A DNA stretch of 64,000 bases from Isoetes taiwanensis (lineage: Eukaryota; Streptophyta; Lycopodiopsida; Isoetales; Isoetaceae). The notes under the pieces were generated by a model, which made no database searches, was not told the origin of the DNA, and saw nothing but the letters and a program-made list of their open reading frames with translations. The stretch covers positions 13,400,241-13,464,240 of the forward strand of contig JAJEKV010000039.1 in the NCBI GenBank assembly GCA_021234155.1, written 5' to 3'. Made by a program: the position numbers and the translations under genes. Position 1 is the stretch's first letter. The number at the start of each line of letters is the position of its first letter. This document shows, piece by piece, positions 34,010 to 45,390 of this stretch.

Positions 34010-34279
34010 CTTTCTATGGTCTATCAATTGATCCTTACCGTCCAATAAGCATCCCTCGACAAATTTTGATCAATCTGGGTTAGGATCAATGCAGCTCTCA
34101 AATACATCCATTAGTTCAGGGAGACTTGTCAAATTCTCTCTCTTGAGCTTGGTAGAGAAACTTCCGAAGAATGCATCTATATCGTCATGTGTATGCCCAA
34201 CCATCATAAAACCCACCTTCACAATCTTGAATACTCCTACTGTCGTCAAATATGACATTGCCCCAAACATCTATCTATT

Positions 34280-36565
34280 CTTGTTTTCTTTCCAAGAGTT
34301 GTCCAGCTGAACACATAACTCCTCTGGCAATTGTTTTTCATGTATGGAGAACTCGTCCCAAATCCTCCTTGTTTCTTTCGACACTTTGGATGTGAGCTCC
34401 TTTATCTGCCTTTGGTAAATAAGCAGTTGATCATCCATCGAAACATAAAAAATGGGGGCTGAGGGAGAATCTCCCTTCTGTAGACCCTCTCTCTAGTGTT
34501 CTCAAGCACTTGAATGGAATTCACATGGAAATTCCGATCATCCCTCCAAAGATCAAGCCTTTGTGGACATGACATGGCCTTTGTGGGCATCTCCATTCCA
34601 TAACTAGAAACATGTTACATACTTTTGATCTCAAAGAGAGAAGCTTATCCCCGGGATGAAAACCTCGCCCTTTCGGGTTTTCGAGGAAACCCTAAAGATA
34701 AACAACCATCTAAGAGATCTTGTACACACATGAATAAAAAAAGCACCCTCATGCCTACGGGCCTTTTTGGGTTTACAGATGGGTTGTAGAAATAATCCAA
34801 GTGTTAGTGAGTCACGCGGCTATGCATGAACCTGTTTGAAAGCAGCATCTACGCCAGCCAAAATCGCCAACATGACAATATCATCCTGCAAAACAAAAGC
34901 ATGGGTAAGACAAGACCTTGGGCCCACTGGCACCAAAGGATACCTTCGCAACCACTGCTGCAACCAGTCTTAACAGCCAACCAGGCTCACATACCACCAA
35001 CATAGCCATGTTGGATCCAGTACAAACATAAGCCACCAAGGCTCCAAAATCATACCAATAGTTCCATATGAACATAAGCCACCAAGGCTTCCAAAACCAT
35101 AAACAATTAATTCCATAGCAACATAAGCCACCAAGGCTCCAGCATCATGATCAGACAAAATATCAGTAGCCAAGAAAGGACATATAGCAAGGGCAAACAA
35201 GAGAAACTAGAAAGACAAGCTTATATATCAATAGAGGGGAAGAAGGAGGGAGGGTGGGGAGGGGAAGTGCGCTCTAGCAAATTCCAGAAATGGAGATGCG
35301 AAACAAAGCACTGATGCAAAGAACCTAAAAGGCACGCTACTAATAGGCAAGGGTCTGGCAGTTGCCAACTGCCCGGGACACTTGTCCCTTAGCTCTAGAA
35401 GTCCATTTACCATCTATTCGTTGAAAACGAAGGTAAATGTGACTTCTTGTTTTCTTTCCAAGAGTTGTCCAGCTGAACACATAACTCCTCTGGCAATTGT
35501 TTTTCATGTATGGAGAACTCGTCCCAAATCCTCCTTGTTTCTTTCGACACTTTGGATGTGAGCTCCTTTATCTGCCTTTGGTAAATAAGCAGTTGATCAT
35601 CCATCGAAACATAAAAAATGGGGGCTGAGGGAGAATCTCCCTTCTATAGACCCTCTCTCTAGTGTTCTCAAGCACTTGAATGGAATTCACATGGAAATTC
35701 CGATCATCCCTCCAAAGATCAAGCCTTTGTGGACATGACATGGCCTTTGTGAGCATCTCCATTCCATAACTAGAAACATGTTACATACTTTTGATCTCAA
35801 AGAGAGAAGCTTATCCCCGGGATGAAAACCTCGCCCTTTCGGGTTTTCGAGGAAACCCTAAAGATAAACAACCATCTAAGAGATCTTGTACCCACATGAA
35901 TAAAAAAAGCACCCTCATGCCTACGGGCCTTTTTGGGTTTACAGATAGGTTGTAGAAATAATCCAAGTGTCGGGTGAGCTGCTGGCTATGTATGAACCTG
36001 TTTGAAAGCAGCATCTACGCCAGCCAAAATCGCCAACATGACAATATCATCCTGCAAAACAAAAGCATGGGTAAGACAAGACCTTGGGCCCACTGGCACC
36101 AAAGGATACCTTCGCAACCACTACTGCAACCAGTCTTAACAGCCAACCAGGCTCACATACCACCAACATAGCCATGTTGGATCCAGTACAAACATAAGCC
36201 ACCAAGGCTCCAAAATCATACCAATAGTTCCATATGAACATAAGCCACCAAGGCTTCCAAAACCATAAACAATTAATTCCATAGCAACATAAGCCACCAA
36301 GGCTCCAGCATCATGATCAGACAAAATATCAGTAGCCAAGAAAGGACATATAGCAAGGGCAAACAGGAGAAACTAGAAAGACAAGCTTACATATCAATAG
36401 AGGGAAAGAAGGAGGGAGGGTGGGGAGGGGAAGTGCGCTCTAGCAAATTCCAGAAATGGAGATGCGAAACAAAGCGCTGATGCAAAGAACCTAAAAGGCA
36501 CGCTACTAATAGGCAAGGGTCTGGCAGTTGCCAACTGCCCGAGACACTTGTCCCTTAGCTCTAGA
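34280..36565 (-). repeat. Tandem duplication of a DUF7869 exon and its flank (period 1166 bp)
   Basis: Units 34280-35399 and 35446-36565 are almost identical, differing by a few substitutions and one altered 25-bp stretch (near 34808 and 35972). A partial third copy (37161-37436) matches the start of the unit. Each unit holds the exon encoding LDLWRDDRNFHVNSIQVLE and VQLDNSWKENK, plus about 800 bp of non-coding DNA. The third copy continues upstream into GHSIDTYGHFV and so keeps the ancestral junction. The other two switch at the same base to different sequence, so they derive from a rearranged copy. Confidence 0.85.
35025..35138. repeat. Triple AACATAAGCCACCAAGGCT motif
   Basis: The 19-base motif occurs at 35025, 35071 and 35120 in the first duplication unit and again three times in the second unit (about 36191-36304). 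The spacing is irregular (46-49 bp), suggesting an old minisatellite-like expansion. Confidence 0.75.
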
Positions 36566-37114
36566 CATTAGGGATTTTTTGAGATCATAAAAGGGCCTTC
36601 TAAGAACTGCTGACTAAGCTATATGAACTACCAATCAGAAAACAGAATTGGTAATCCAGTCGCAAAACAGTTATAACTAACTCACTGGATCACATTTGCT
36701 AGCATAAGTGTTGATAGAAAAGTCCCAATGAGCTTTTGTTTGGTGCAATAGATAGATCTCATTGAGATCTTTGCAACCTTGGGTGGTTTGCATATCTTTT
36801 AGCCCCGTGGGATAGTAAAAAATGGTAAAAACCATATTTTTTGGAGTTTTGACAATCATAAGTGGTCAAAATATGTGCAAAGCACCTAAGGTTGGAAAGA
36901 TCTCAACGAGATCTATCTATTGCACTAAACGAGAGCTCATTTGGACTTTTCTATCAATAGTTATGCTATAAAATGTGATCCAGTGAGTTAGTTATAACAA
37001 TTTTACTGACTGGACCCGTCAGGCTCTGATTTCTGATTGGTAGTTCATTTATCTTCATTTAGCTTAGTTGGCATGTTTTGAAGGCCCTTTTTTAATCTCA
37101 AAAAAACCCTAATG
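36566..37114. mobile_element. 549-bp foldback element with about 250-bp arms
   Basis: The left arm begins CATTAGGGATTTTTTGAGA and the right arm ends TCTCAAAAAAACCCTAATG. The two arms can be paired over roughly 250 bp each with moderate divergence, leaving a spacer of well under 100 bp. The corresponding place in the neighbouring duplication unit (35394-35400, CTCTAGA then AGTCCATTT) lacks it, so the insertion is defined by an empty site in the same window. No coding region. A transcript would form a long double-stranded hairpin. Confidence 0.85.
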
Positions 37115-38760
37115 AGTCCATTTACCATCTATTCGTTGAAAACGAAGGTAAATGTGACTTCTTGTTTTCTTTCCAAGAGTTGTCCAGCTGAACACATAAC
37201 TCCTCTGGCAATTGTTTTTCATGTATGGAGAACTCGTCCCAAATCCTCCTTGTTTCTTTCGACACTTTGGATGTGAGCTCCTTTATCTGCCTTTGGTAAA
37301 TAAGCAGTTGATCATCCATCGAAACATAAAAAATGGGGGCTGAGGGAGAATCTCCCTTCTATAGACCCTCTCTCTAGTGTTCTCAAGCACTTGAATGGAA
37401 TTCACATGGAAATTCCGATCATCCCTCCAAAGATCAAGCACAAAATGCCCATAGGTATCAATGCTATGTCCATGTGTTAAGATACCCCCCAAACTCACTT
37501 TCATCTGAAAAGCGTTTTGACAACACTTGGGCAAAGATCTAGCTTTGGCAAGAAAGTCTTGTGTTGGTCCATCTTATCATGGATAAAATGCTTTTATCTA
37601 TCAGGCTGCATCTGGAAAATTGTTCTCCAGTGCCAATACAGTTGTCTACATTATACGGTCTGATTACTGATCTGCAAATTGCTCCCTGATTGCCATCCTT
37701 TCTTTTGCTACGCAGTTAATGCAAGTGTATCCTTCAGGTGAATGCAGGTGTTGCACTTTGAGAATGGCATTTGTTGCAAGACACACACGTCTAAAAAGTG
37801 AGTTTTCCATAACCTGCTGAAAAATGACTGAGAAAGAGGCCGACCACCAGTAGCTTCTAGAATGGAGTTGACCTCTTTAAGGCACTCTTTCTAGATGCAA
37901 TGTTGTGGCAACATTCTTTGCACCACTTGTACACCGCGCCTTGGACTTATAGGGCATACGTTGGGACATATATTTCACAAAGCTTTCGAAGACTGCAATG
38001 GCCCTCAAAGAGTTTGCTCTAGGTTTCAAAGTCACTGAATTGTCATGCTGGAATAGTTTGTGCCCTCTTCTGACCTGTTCCCAATATCTGTAAAATGATG
38101 TCTTGCTCAAGCCAAGAATCCATCTTAATACTCTCATACACACCCTCAAGCCCTTCAATTGATAAAATAATATTCCTGTGGCATCATCATAGCAGGAATT
38201 TCTACAATCTTGTCTTTCTGAAATTGTCCAATGTATTGAGACTGTATTCAACAAGGTCATTTACACTATATTGAATTGTGCAATCGAGACTGCAACACTC
38301 TTGTCCCTTGACCGCTTCTAGGTTTTCTTTGGTTGCTGCCATACTCTCCATCCTTCGTAAACACCTCACACTTCTAGCCCTTTTAGGCACCTTTGGCTGC
38401 CTTTTATGAAATACCTTTTCCTATGGATGCTCATCCATCACTAAGTTTTCCACATGGCCTAGATTGGGCCTTTGGATATCTTTTTGAGATGGGGCTTCTA
38501 GGTTCTTCCCATCCTTGTATGTAATATGTCTAATTGGCCATCTTAGCTGATCTTGAGACTCGAGCAATCCAGAGCACACAATACAGTCATTGGAGGTCGC
38601 TTGAGGCATGGTTGTATCAACTTCAATGAGAAGCTTTCCAATGCCAACACCCAAATGGTCATCCCCAAGCCTCTAATCATTTACACTATCAGATGGATCC
38701 ACTGCGGTTATGATGCCCTCTATAAAGGCCGTCCCAGTGCATGGGTGCGCCAATAAGCAA

Positions 38761-41700
38761 TCCATCTTCTTCTATTAGAGCCCAGGACACTGTTTCACGC
38801 CTTGCTTGTCTCAATTTTATTTTGGGCAGCTCCCAAACATTAAACATTTAATATTTACACTAATATTAAACATGTAGCATACAATATTCCACCCAATGCA
38901 CTAATACTAGAACATTTAATATAAAACCATATAACCACATTTGACATGTAGAAATAAATTAAACCATAGCACTATCATTTTACATTTTACATTAACTATT
39001 AAATTATTAAACCATCAACCTTTAAACATTAAACCATTAAATCATTAACCGGCCACGTGTTGGCTTCTCCCTCTATATTTACCGCATACATGGCATACGC
39101 ACTCTCGATGCCCTCTCGCGATTACCTCATACTGTTTTATCTCCCTAAGTTCATAAGTACCGAAATAATCAGCCATTATTTCGCACTTTTGTCCCTATCC
39201 CTTCGGATCACCTTCTCACACACTCTCCTTCGGCCTTCCTCCTTCCGCCTTCTTCCATTCCTGCGTGCTTCCATCGATTCACCACGCAGAATCGGCTCCT
39301 CTTATGACTCCGGCCGCTGGTCAACGACCACGACATGCATCTAGCCGATCATCGCCTAAAATTTGTAGCCTTGGTAGCCTTAGAAGAAAGTGAGGGTTTA
39401 ATAGTAAGTTTTTTCGCGCTATAAAATTTGTTACTATGGTTATTTCCATGTCCTTTTCTATATTCTTACTTGGATGATTTTTCTTATAGTATATATACCA
39501 TTTCTACGTAACCAACAACTACCATTGGCGTTAATAGAAATATAACCATTGGATCCAAACACATTTAAATTAAAATCCCCTTAAACCCCTTTGTGGTTTG
39601 GAGTGCGTATTCACCACGGGGGTGACTCCGGGCAGCTGTCAGTTAGCATGTCGCCTTATTCCATAATCACACCCGTGCGTGGAAATTCCTGGGTACATGG
39701 GGTATGCAAGTACAAGATTTGCTATCTTGTATAATAAGATTAGCAAAATACTATAAGATTTCAGCGGAGATACTATATGAGGTGTTGATTTAAATGCGAT
39801 CCAAAATACAATTATGGGAACAAACTCGTCTAGGTATTGAATATGCACCCAAAACCAAAGGGGTTTAAAGGGATTTCTTCTATTAATATTAATAATGTCA
39901 TCAGCAATTATATTGAATACTAACTAAAAATTTTTTGGCCCTTAGGGCCATAAAAAGGCGTGTGAATATAAAAGGACATTTAAAACATGTAGCAATATAT
40001 GTGTTATGTGTTTATGTTAATAATGTGTAATTAGCTATGTGGTTGTTATATCGAAAAATTTGTGCCAGACCCTAAAGTTTCATTCTCGTTATTCTAATCA
40101 GAAGCTAGAGAGCATAGCGGTTGCATAAAAATGGAAGCGGAGAGTCAATTATGCTCCCATAACAACTTTTTCATTAAGAAATGTACACCTTGACCAAGGT
40201 TTAGTAGCTTCTTATCTTTGAGGAAAATGAAATGAGGAAGAGCTACGTAGTTACTTCCTCCAAAAAGCAACAAATTAACTACCCATTGGATACAATGAGT
40301 GTCATGAATGGGCAAGAAGGCATGAGAGTTTTTGGAGTGCATGGTAATCATTAATTAAAAGGAAGATACACAATAGAGTCAAGTATTTAAATGCATTGCC
40401 AGCCCAAATAGTTACATTGTATGAACAATAACCATGTCCACTTTACACTCCAGCGTGATTAAATTAATGTTTCCACCTAATCGTAACAACATTATGTTGT
40501 TCGACATCGAAAAAAATCCTTTGTATCTTGCATTGATGTCTATATGATTACGTACCCGGAAAGAGTATCATGCAAATAAGGAGAAGAGCATGCATGCAAA
40601 TGGGGAGAAGGAAAATATATTGAGCTTTTCGTGGGGAAATGAAACAATAGAAAATCTACTGCTGCAAGCTCACTTTAAATAAAATTGGGATCGGCGTCTT
40701 GTTACTTTTTCATTTGTGAAGCGTGGATGATCTTTTAATTTAGGAGTTAACCAAATAATCAAAAGAATCCAGCGTGTTGCTGAAGCCCACGACGCAGGAA
40801 AACCATAATGGCGTGCCTCACATGAGAGTAATTTCGTTCCGGTGAGGTAACATACCTTTAGAAAGCGGCTGGAAAGCGGTGGGTTATCTCTTGGTTTTGT
40901 AGATGCTTCTAAGGGTTTCTTGTTCAATGAGAAAGACTTTTGCATGGAAATGACGTGCTGCCTTTAGTTTGTAGGACAAGATGCGTATAATTGAATCAAC
41001 TTGACTTTATCACGAATGTCTTCCAATAGAGATGGTGGCAGAAGGTTATAACTTACATGTTCGATGAGCACGGAAGCGAAGCGAACTGGAAGCAGTCGGC
41101 GCTGTCTGATTTGTCTCTTTCCACTTCCACCAAATTCTACGGACACGAGATGTGTGCATAGGATTATTGTGTGCTACTGATTCGGTGGGACCTTGAAGGA
41201 GTTTTCACCAAGCTCTTCAATGCGCCTTTGCCATTGCATGCATGGCCTCGCATCATCCTCCATCAAAAGCAGTCTTTGTTTTTGTGACTTAAGGAGTTCC
41301 TTCTATATGCGTATCCAGCACAAAAAGTCACTACTAGCGTGTTGGTCGGAGTTCAGCTCATAATCAAAAAATGCCTCTTTTCATCCATTTCGACCAAACA
41401 GAACCATCTTTACTTTTAATCTACGGGACAAAGGAAAAAGGAGGATCTTTGACTGATTGTCGGATGGCATCATGCGCTACCGATTCTTATGCTTGCCCCA
41501 AATTTGGATCAATGCCCAAAATTCTCCAAATCTAACCTCACAATCCTAAAATAGAGCTTGTTTGCGATTCACGAGGGCTGTTGCCCAACCAGAAATCAAG
41601 CTCCTTGAATATATCCTTGCTCGAAACAAGAGGCGCAAACTGCTTTTCCCTTCTATCTTTAGGTTGCATTGGCCAAAGGGCTCAACCCGGGGAGGCGTTG

Positions 41701-43788
41701 CCAATCTCTAATTAGTTTATGTCGAAACAAGGCTGAACCATCTCTTTTTCACAAACAGCGGGTCTCTATCTACTTCTGAGATCCTCATAAACTACAGAGA
41801 TAGATTTCCATTTATCGTTACTTTAGAGTCGCAGAGAACCAGGAAGAAGAGAAAGCAGCAGATCATCTTTGTAGGATATAGCATAGATGTGGGAAGTATG
41901 GCCACCTCCCGCGAACCTAAAGTAACCCTAAAATAACCCTAAAGTGAATAAAAGAAATAAAAGGAATAAAATAAAAGGGGTAAACCATTGGGGATATGGG
42001 ATTTAGACCATAAAAATGCGAGTCACACTCTAGATATCTTGATTAGTATGCTTAAGCATATCACATACATGAAATCATATGAAACCATGCCAAAAGGCAT
42101 TATGGAAATCACAAAAAAACCCCTGGTATGAAATGCTGCATATTCTGGCTCGACAAACCATTATTCTCGGGTTGCAGAGTTCACCGTTTTAAAGAATGTA
42201 GCGCCATGGAACCGACTTCTTCTGTGGGGCTTGAATCTGGCGGTGCGTTAGAGGGAGAGCCTCAATTTACTTCCTACAAGTTCCACTATTTCTAATGGGG
42301 TCAAGTTCAGGAAAAACTTCTACATTTAGATGGACCATAGTTATTGTTTTCATTTACCCAGAGCCTTGAATAAGAAAAAGTACAATGAACATTTCTCATC
42401 TAGCTTTGCAAGCATAAGAAGATGTTGTTGGAACATGAGCCTGAGGCTTTGTGTACTTACTCCATATAGATAAGAAAAAGGAGATACGGCTCCACTTAAG
42501 GGACTAACTGCATTGGACTTGTAATGGAGTCAAACTAGATGGGAGTACTAGAATCTCAAGGGAGTTTGAAGTTGTATCTTGGACATGTGGCAAGGCAATG
42601 TTATCTTCGATCAAATCAGCTCATTGTAGTAGGGCATAGCGACCATATGCAACAAGAGGAGCGGAACCAGATAAAACAAGAATGAGAAGAGCTGAGATGC
42701 AGAATTATTAGAACCTTTAGCTGATTTTTGAGGTTGACGAAGAGCAGGTGGATGTTCAGGTGGGGGGTAGGCATCATGGTCTCACGGGAATCTCATCCGG
42801 CCCTTTGCTTACGTTGATCCAATATATGGTAGAATCTTGACTGGAATAAGTAGAAATCATCTGAGATAGAAGTACCGAAGAAGAGGCGGGACTAGGAGTA
42901 GGAGGTGCAGCAGACACCAATGGAGGAACCTATTGGTGAGACTTATGATATTGCGCAAAGAGAGGGGCCTCAGAAAACATGAGAGCCAACTCTGGACCAT
43001 TTCACAAATGTAGCTTGAAAAGAAAGACCATGAGCCCATTGAACAATAATTATCTGAGGCATAGCATGATGAATGGGTTGTGCTACACAAATCTTGGCAA
43101 TGCCATCGGTTATAATATGTTGCAAATGAAGTCCAATCTCGTTAAAAGGCATCCAGAATAGGGCAAAATAAGGCATTTGGCTTACTTGAGATTGAACTAG
43201 GAACATACTGTTAATACAACAAGAAATGTTCCCAAAAAATAGCAGTGATCTTTGGCCACAAGCTTGATAAACTGATATATAAGAAACCCTAAGCTGTATA
43301 GATGCCTAGATAACATGCGCTACAGATCCAAGAAGGGACTAGTGAAGTAACACGAGCATGCTACCAACTGCTCTACATGACGTCAGTGAGCCTCAAAACT
43401 AATCTGCGCAATAGGTGCCCCAAAATATTCGAAGGTTGATCCGCGCTCCTGAACCTCATAAAACATTTCACCTAGTATAACAAGATATCTACGGAGTCTT
43501 GTTTGGCCTGCAATTGCTAAAGATAAGATACAACTTCTTTTTTATTATTGTCCACTTTGGTGGCAACGACCTCTTAGACATGAAGGGAGGTGGCTATAAA
43601 TGATATATAGCCACTTAGAAAAATAACCTAAAATCTGTGTCACTGTGTCAGAAGATCTCCAAGGTGTAGAGGAGACATTGAAAGGAATATTGTCAAAAGA
43701 TCAACCCTTTGAAGTAGCTCTAGAACCTTATATTCAATGTCTAGCTGAAAAAATATTCAAATAACAAAATATCAGTATTCAATGGTTC
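38761..43788. other. Long stretch without a recognised gene
   Basis: The block 38840-39050 is built of AAACATT/CATTAAAC-like short repeats. Minus-strand frames at 40670-41146 (HVSYNLLPPSLLEDIRDKV, SSRFLKVCYLTGTKLLSCE) and 42857-43206 (MPYFALFWMPFNEIGLHLQ) look more protein-like than chance but match no family I know. They may be eroded transposon or gene fragments. Nothing else is supported. Confidence 0.35.
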
Positions 43789-44198
43789 ATGTTCTACAGT
43801 AAAACTCGATATTGTATAGACACTATTCCATTGTTTCATTATACTCCGATAACACAAGCGCTTCAATCATTCTTGTCTGGAATCCTGCAAAGCTTCAGTT
43901 ATTTTAACAGATATACTCATTCGAGTTATTAACAAGCAGATCCGGCCGCTTAGCCGGACCGCTCTCAGAAGTCCTTGCCGCCTTATTCAAACATGCTACT
44001 TTCGCTTCATTTCTATATGGTATCAATAACCTTCCAAAATCAAAACCATATAAGCCACATTACATAATATCTTAATACCATTGAAATATAAAATTCAATG
44101 GTCTTAGATAAAACATGGTCTTGGATAAAACCATCTGCACTAATAACATCTCTTCTCTGTATCCCTTGTCTTAGATATTACATGAACAATCTCTAACA
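43789..44198 (-). repeat. Putative 3' LTR of a copia element
   Basis: On the minus strand it starts TGTTAGAGATTGTTC directly after a purine tract (TGAAGGGAAAAT, 44199-44210) that follows the stop codon of the copia RNase H. The far end is set at CTGTAGAACA by the TG...CA rule and is uncertain. Inside, TCCGGC...GCCGGA near 43942-43959 forms a small hairpin. It also contains two copies of ATGGTTTTATC/ATGTTTTATC-like sequence. Confidence 0.55.
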
Positions 44199-44540
44199 AT
44201 TTTCCCTTCATGTAATATCTATACACTGTAACCTTTCTTTAAGGTCTTGAAATCTAGTTACAGACAAAGCTTTGGTTAACAGATCTGCTAACTGCTCCAA
44301 AGTCTTTACATACATTAATCTCAATTGATTTGTACTTACCATGTCTCTTACAAAGTGAATTTCCAGCTCAATGTGCTTTGATCTTTCGTGTAACACGGGA
44401 TTTTTAGACATAGCAATCTAGCTTGTACTATCACAAAACATAACTCTAGGATCACTTTGAAATGAAACCAAAGTTCATCAGCAATGAGTCTTTCCCAAAA
44501 CCTTTTGGATTTGTTAGAAACTGACTGAATTATATTCTAC
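44199..44540 (-). pseudogene. Ty1/copia RNase H C-terminal fragment
   Basis: MSKNPVLHERSKHIELEIHF, VRDMVSTNQLRLMYV and LEQLADLLTKAL are the characteristic end of a copia polyprotein. Upstream in the same region, WERLIADELW and FCDSTS are the decayed middle of the same domain. A stop codon separates FCDSTS from IAMSKNP. The position next to a polypurine tract and LTR start is as expected. The rest of pol is not adjacent; it may be represented by the copia segment at 51-53 kb. Confidence 0.75.
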
Positions 44541-44564
44541 TTGGTGAGAGGATAGCCGCAATCT

Positions 44565-44845
44565 TTGACCTTGATTTTTGACATTCAGACTCGGGGAGCT
44601 CCTCTAGTAATAATGCGTATCCGGTCGCGGCTTCCTTTTGGTGCAAAATGCGCCACATCTTTTCCTGTATCATGTAATCAAGTAAGCAATCAACAGATAA
44701 AGAATTTAATCAACATAATAAAGACTTACCTTTACTTGCTTATTTGTGCGTCCTCTTTGGGCTTTGAGGACTATGGCCCAAATAGTTTCTACGATGCTTG
44801 TCGGCCTTCACATCATCCCAATTAAATTCGTGCAAAAATGGGATA
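44565..44845 (-). pseudogene. MMTAG2-like gene fragment, copy 1 (two exons)
   Basis: Exon a (44845-44730) encodes FNWDDVKADKHRRNYLGHS, matching the start of the MMtag domain (PF10159) of multiple-myeloma-tumor-associated protein 2 homologues. Its donor is G/GTAAGT at 44729. A 65-bp intron ends with CAG at 44665. Exon b (44664-44565) continues in frame with KGKDVAHFAPKGSRDRIRI and stops. An in-frame TAA in exon a and loss of the usual PVGRW block show decay. The intron shows it is a DNA-level copy, not a retrocopy. Confidence 0.5.
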
Positions 44846-45164
44846 GTAAAGCACCATCGCAACTACCAGTCACTTCGATTTAGAATGGAATCATATGCAA
44901 TATATTATTATGTTGGATCAACAAATTGCTTGAACACCATATAACATCGCTTATCAAACATGTTGTTATCATAAATTATGCACAAAGACCTGTACTGTTG
45001 TTGAAGAAGTCTTGATAAGCTTAGTCTATTGCATGACAAAGACTCTGCTTTCATCTAGATTTGAAGGAAACTTTCCAAACGACACAAAGAGGGGTGCACT
45101 TATAGGTTCAGAAACAAAGTAGAAATGCCAGAGGGCAAAATAATAAGTAACCATTAAACATCCA

Positions 45165-45390
45165 AAATGAACAAGGTTTCACGAATTGATGGTTCCTCCT
45201 CTTGTTTTATTCTCTCAAGCTCTGCCTTGTCTGCATCAAAAAGCAGTCACTCCAATTTCCTATCCTTTACATACCGGTCACGAGGTCCTTTCACGTATCA
45301 TGTAATCCCAGTAAAAGCGATCAACAGGAAAGAACATTCAATCAATAAAGATTTGCCTTTTCTGTCGGTCGAAGGTCACTAAAGAAGGAG
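45165..45390 (-). pseudogene. MMTAG2-like gene fragment, copy 2
   Basis: It shares the intron (45299-45366) and flanks with copy 1, but both splice sites are mutated (GTAAGT to GCAAAT, CAG to CGT). The exon part reads KGPRDRYVKDRKLE and, after a stop, DADKAELERIKQEEEPSIRE, which is the glutamate-rich continuation expected of MMTAG2 proteins. It covers more of the second exon than copy 1. Together they show a local tandem duplication of a host gene piece. Confidence 0.45.

Larger units (their letters stand above)
32952..38760 (-). pseudogene. DUF7869-type protein gene, rearranged and interrupted
   Basis: Minus-strand gene remains, read from 38760 down to the stop at 32952. The first part (38760-38202, one frame broken by two TAG codons) holds GTAFIEGIITAVDPSDS, CIVCSGLLESQDQLRWP and ECCSLDCTIQYSVNDLVEY. 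Next (38260-37877) comes MRVLRWILGLSKTSFYRYWE. A middle exon (37534-37161) holds GILTHGHSIDTYGHFV and, in another frame, LPEELCVQLDNSWKENK. The core (34270-34070) holds VGHTHDDIDAFFGSFSTKL, the HTH.DID block typical of DUF7869. The end (33557-33297 and 33194-32952) holds MQYKWRPADKLW and CPIWLGMTL. The family is multi-copy in seed-free plants and its biochemical role is unknown to me. The gene carries a tandem exon duplication, a TRIM and a foldback element, so it is dead here. Confidence 0.65.
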
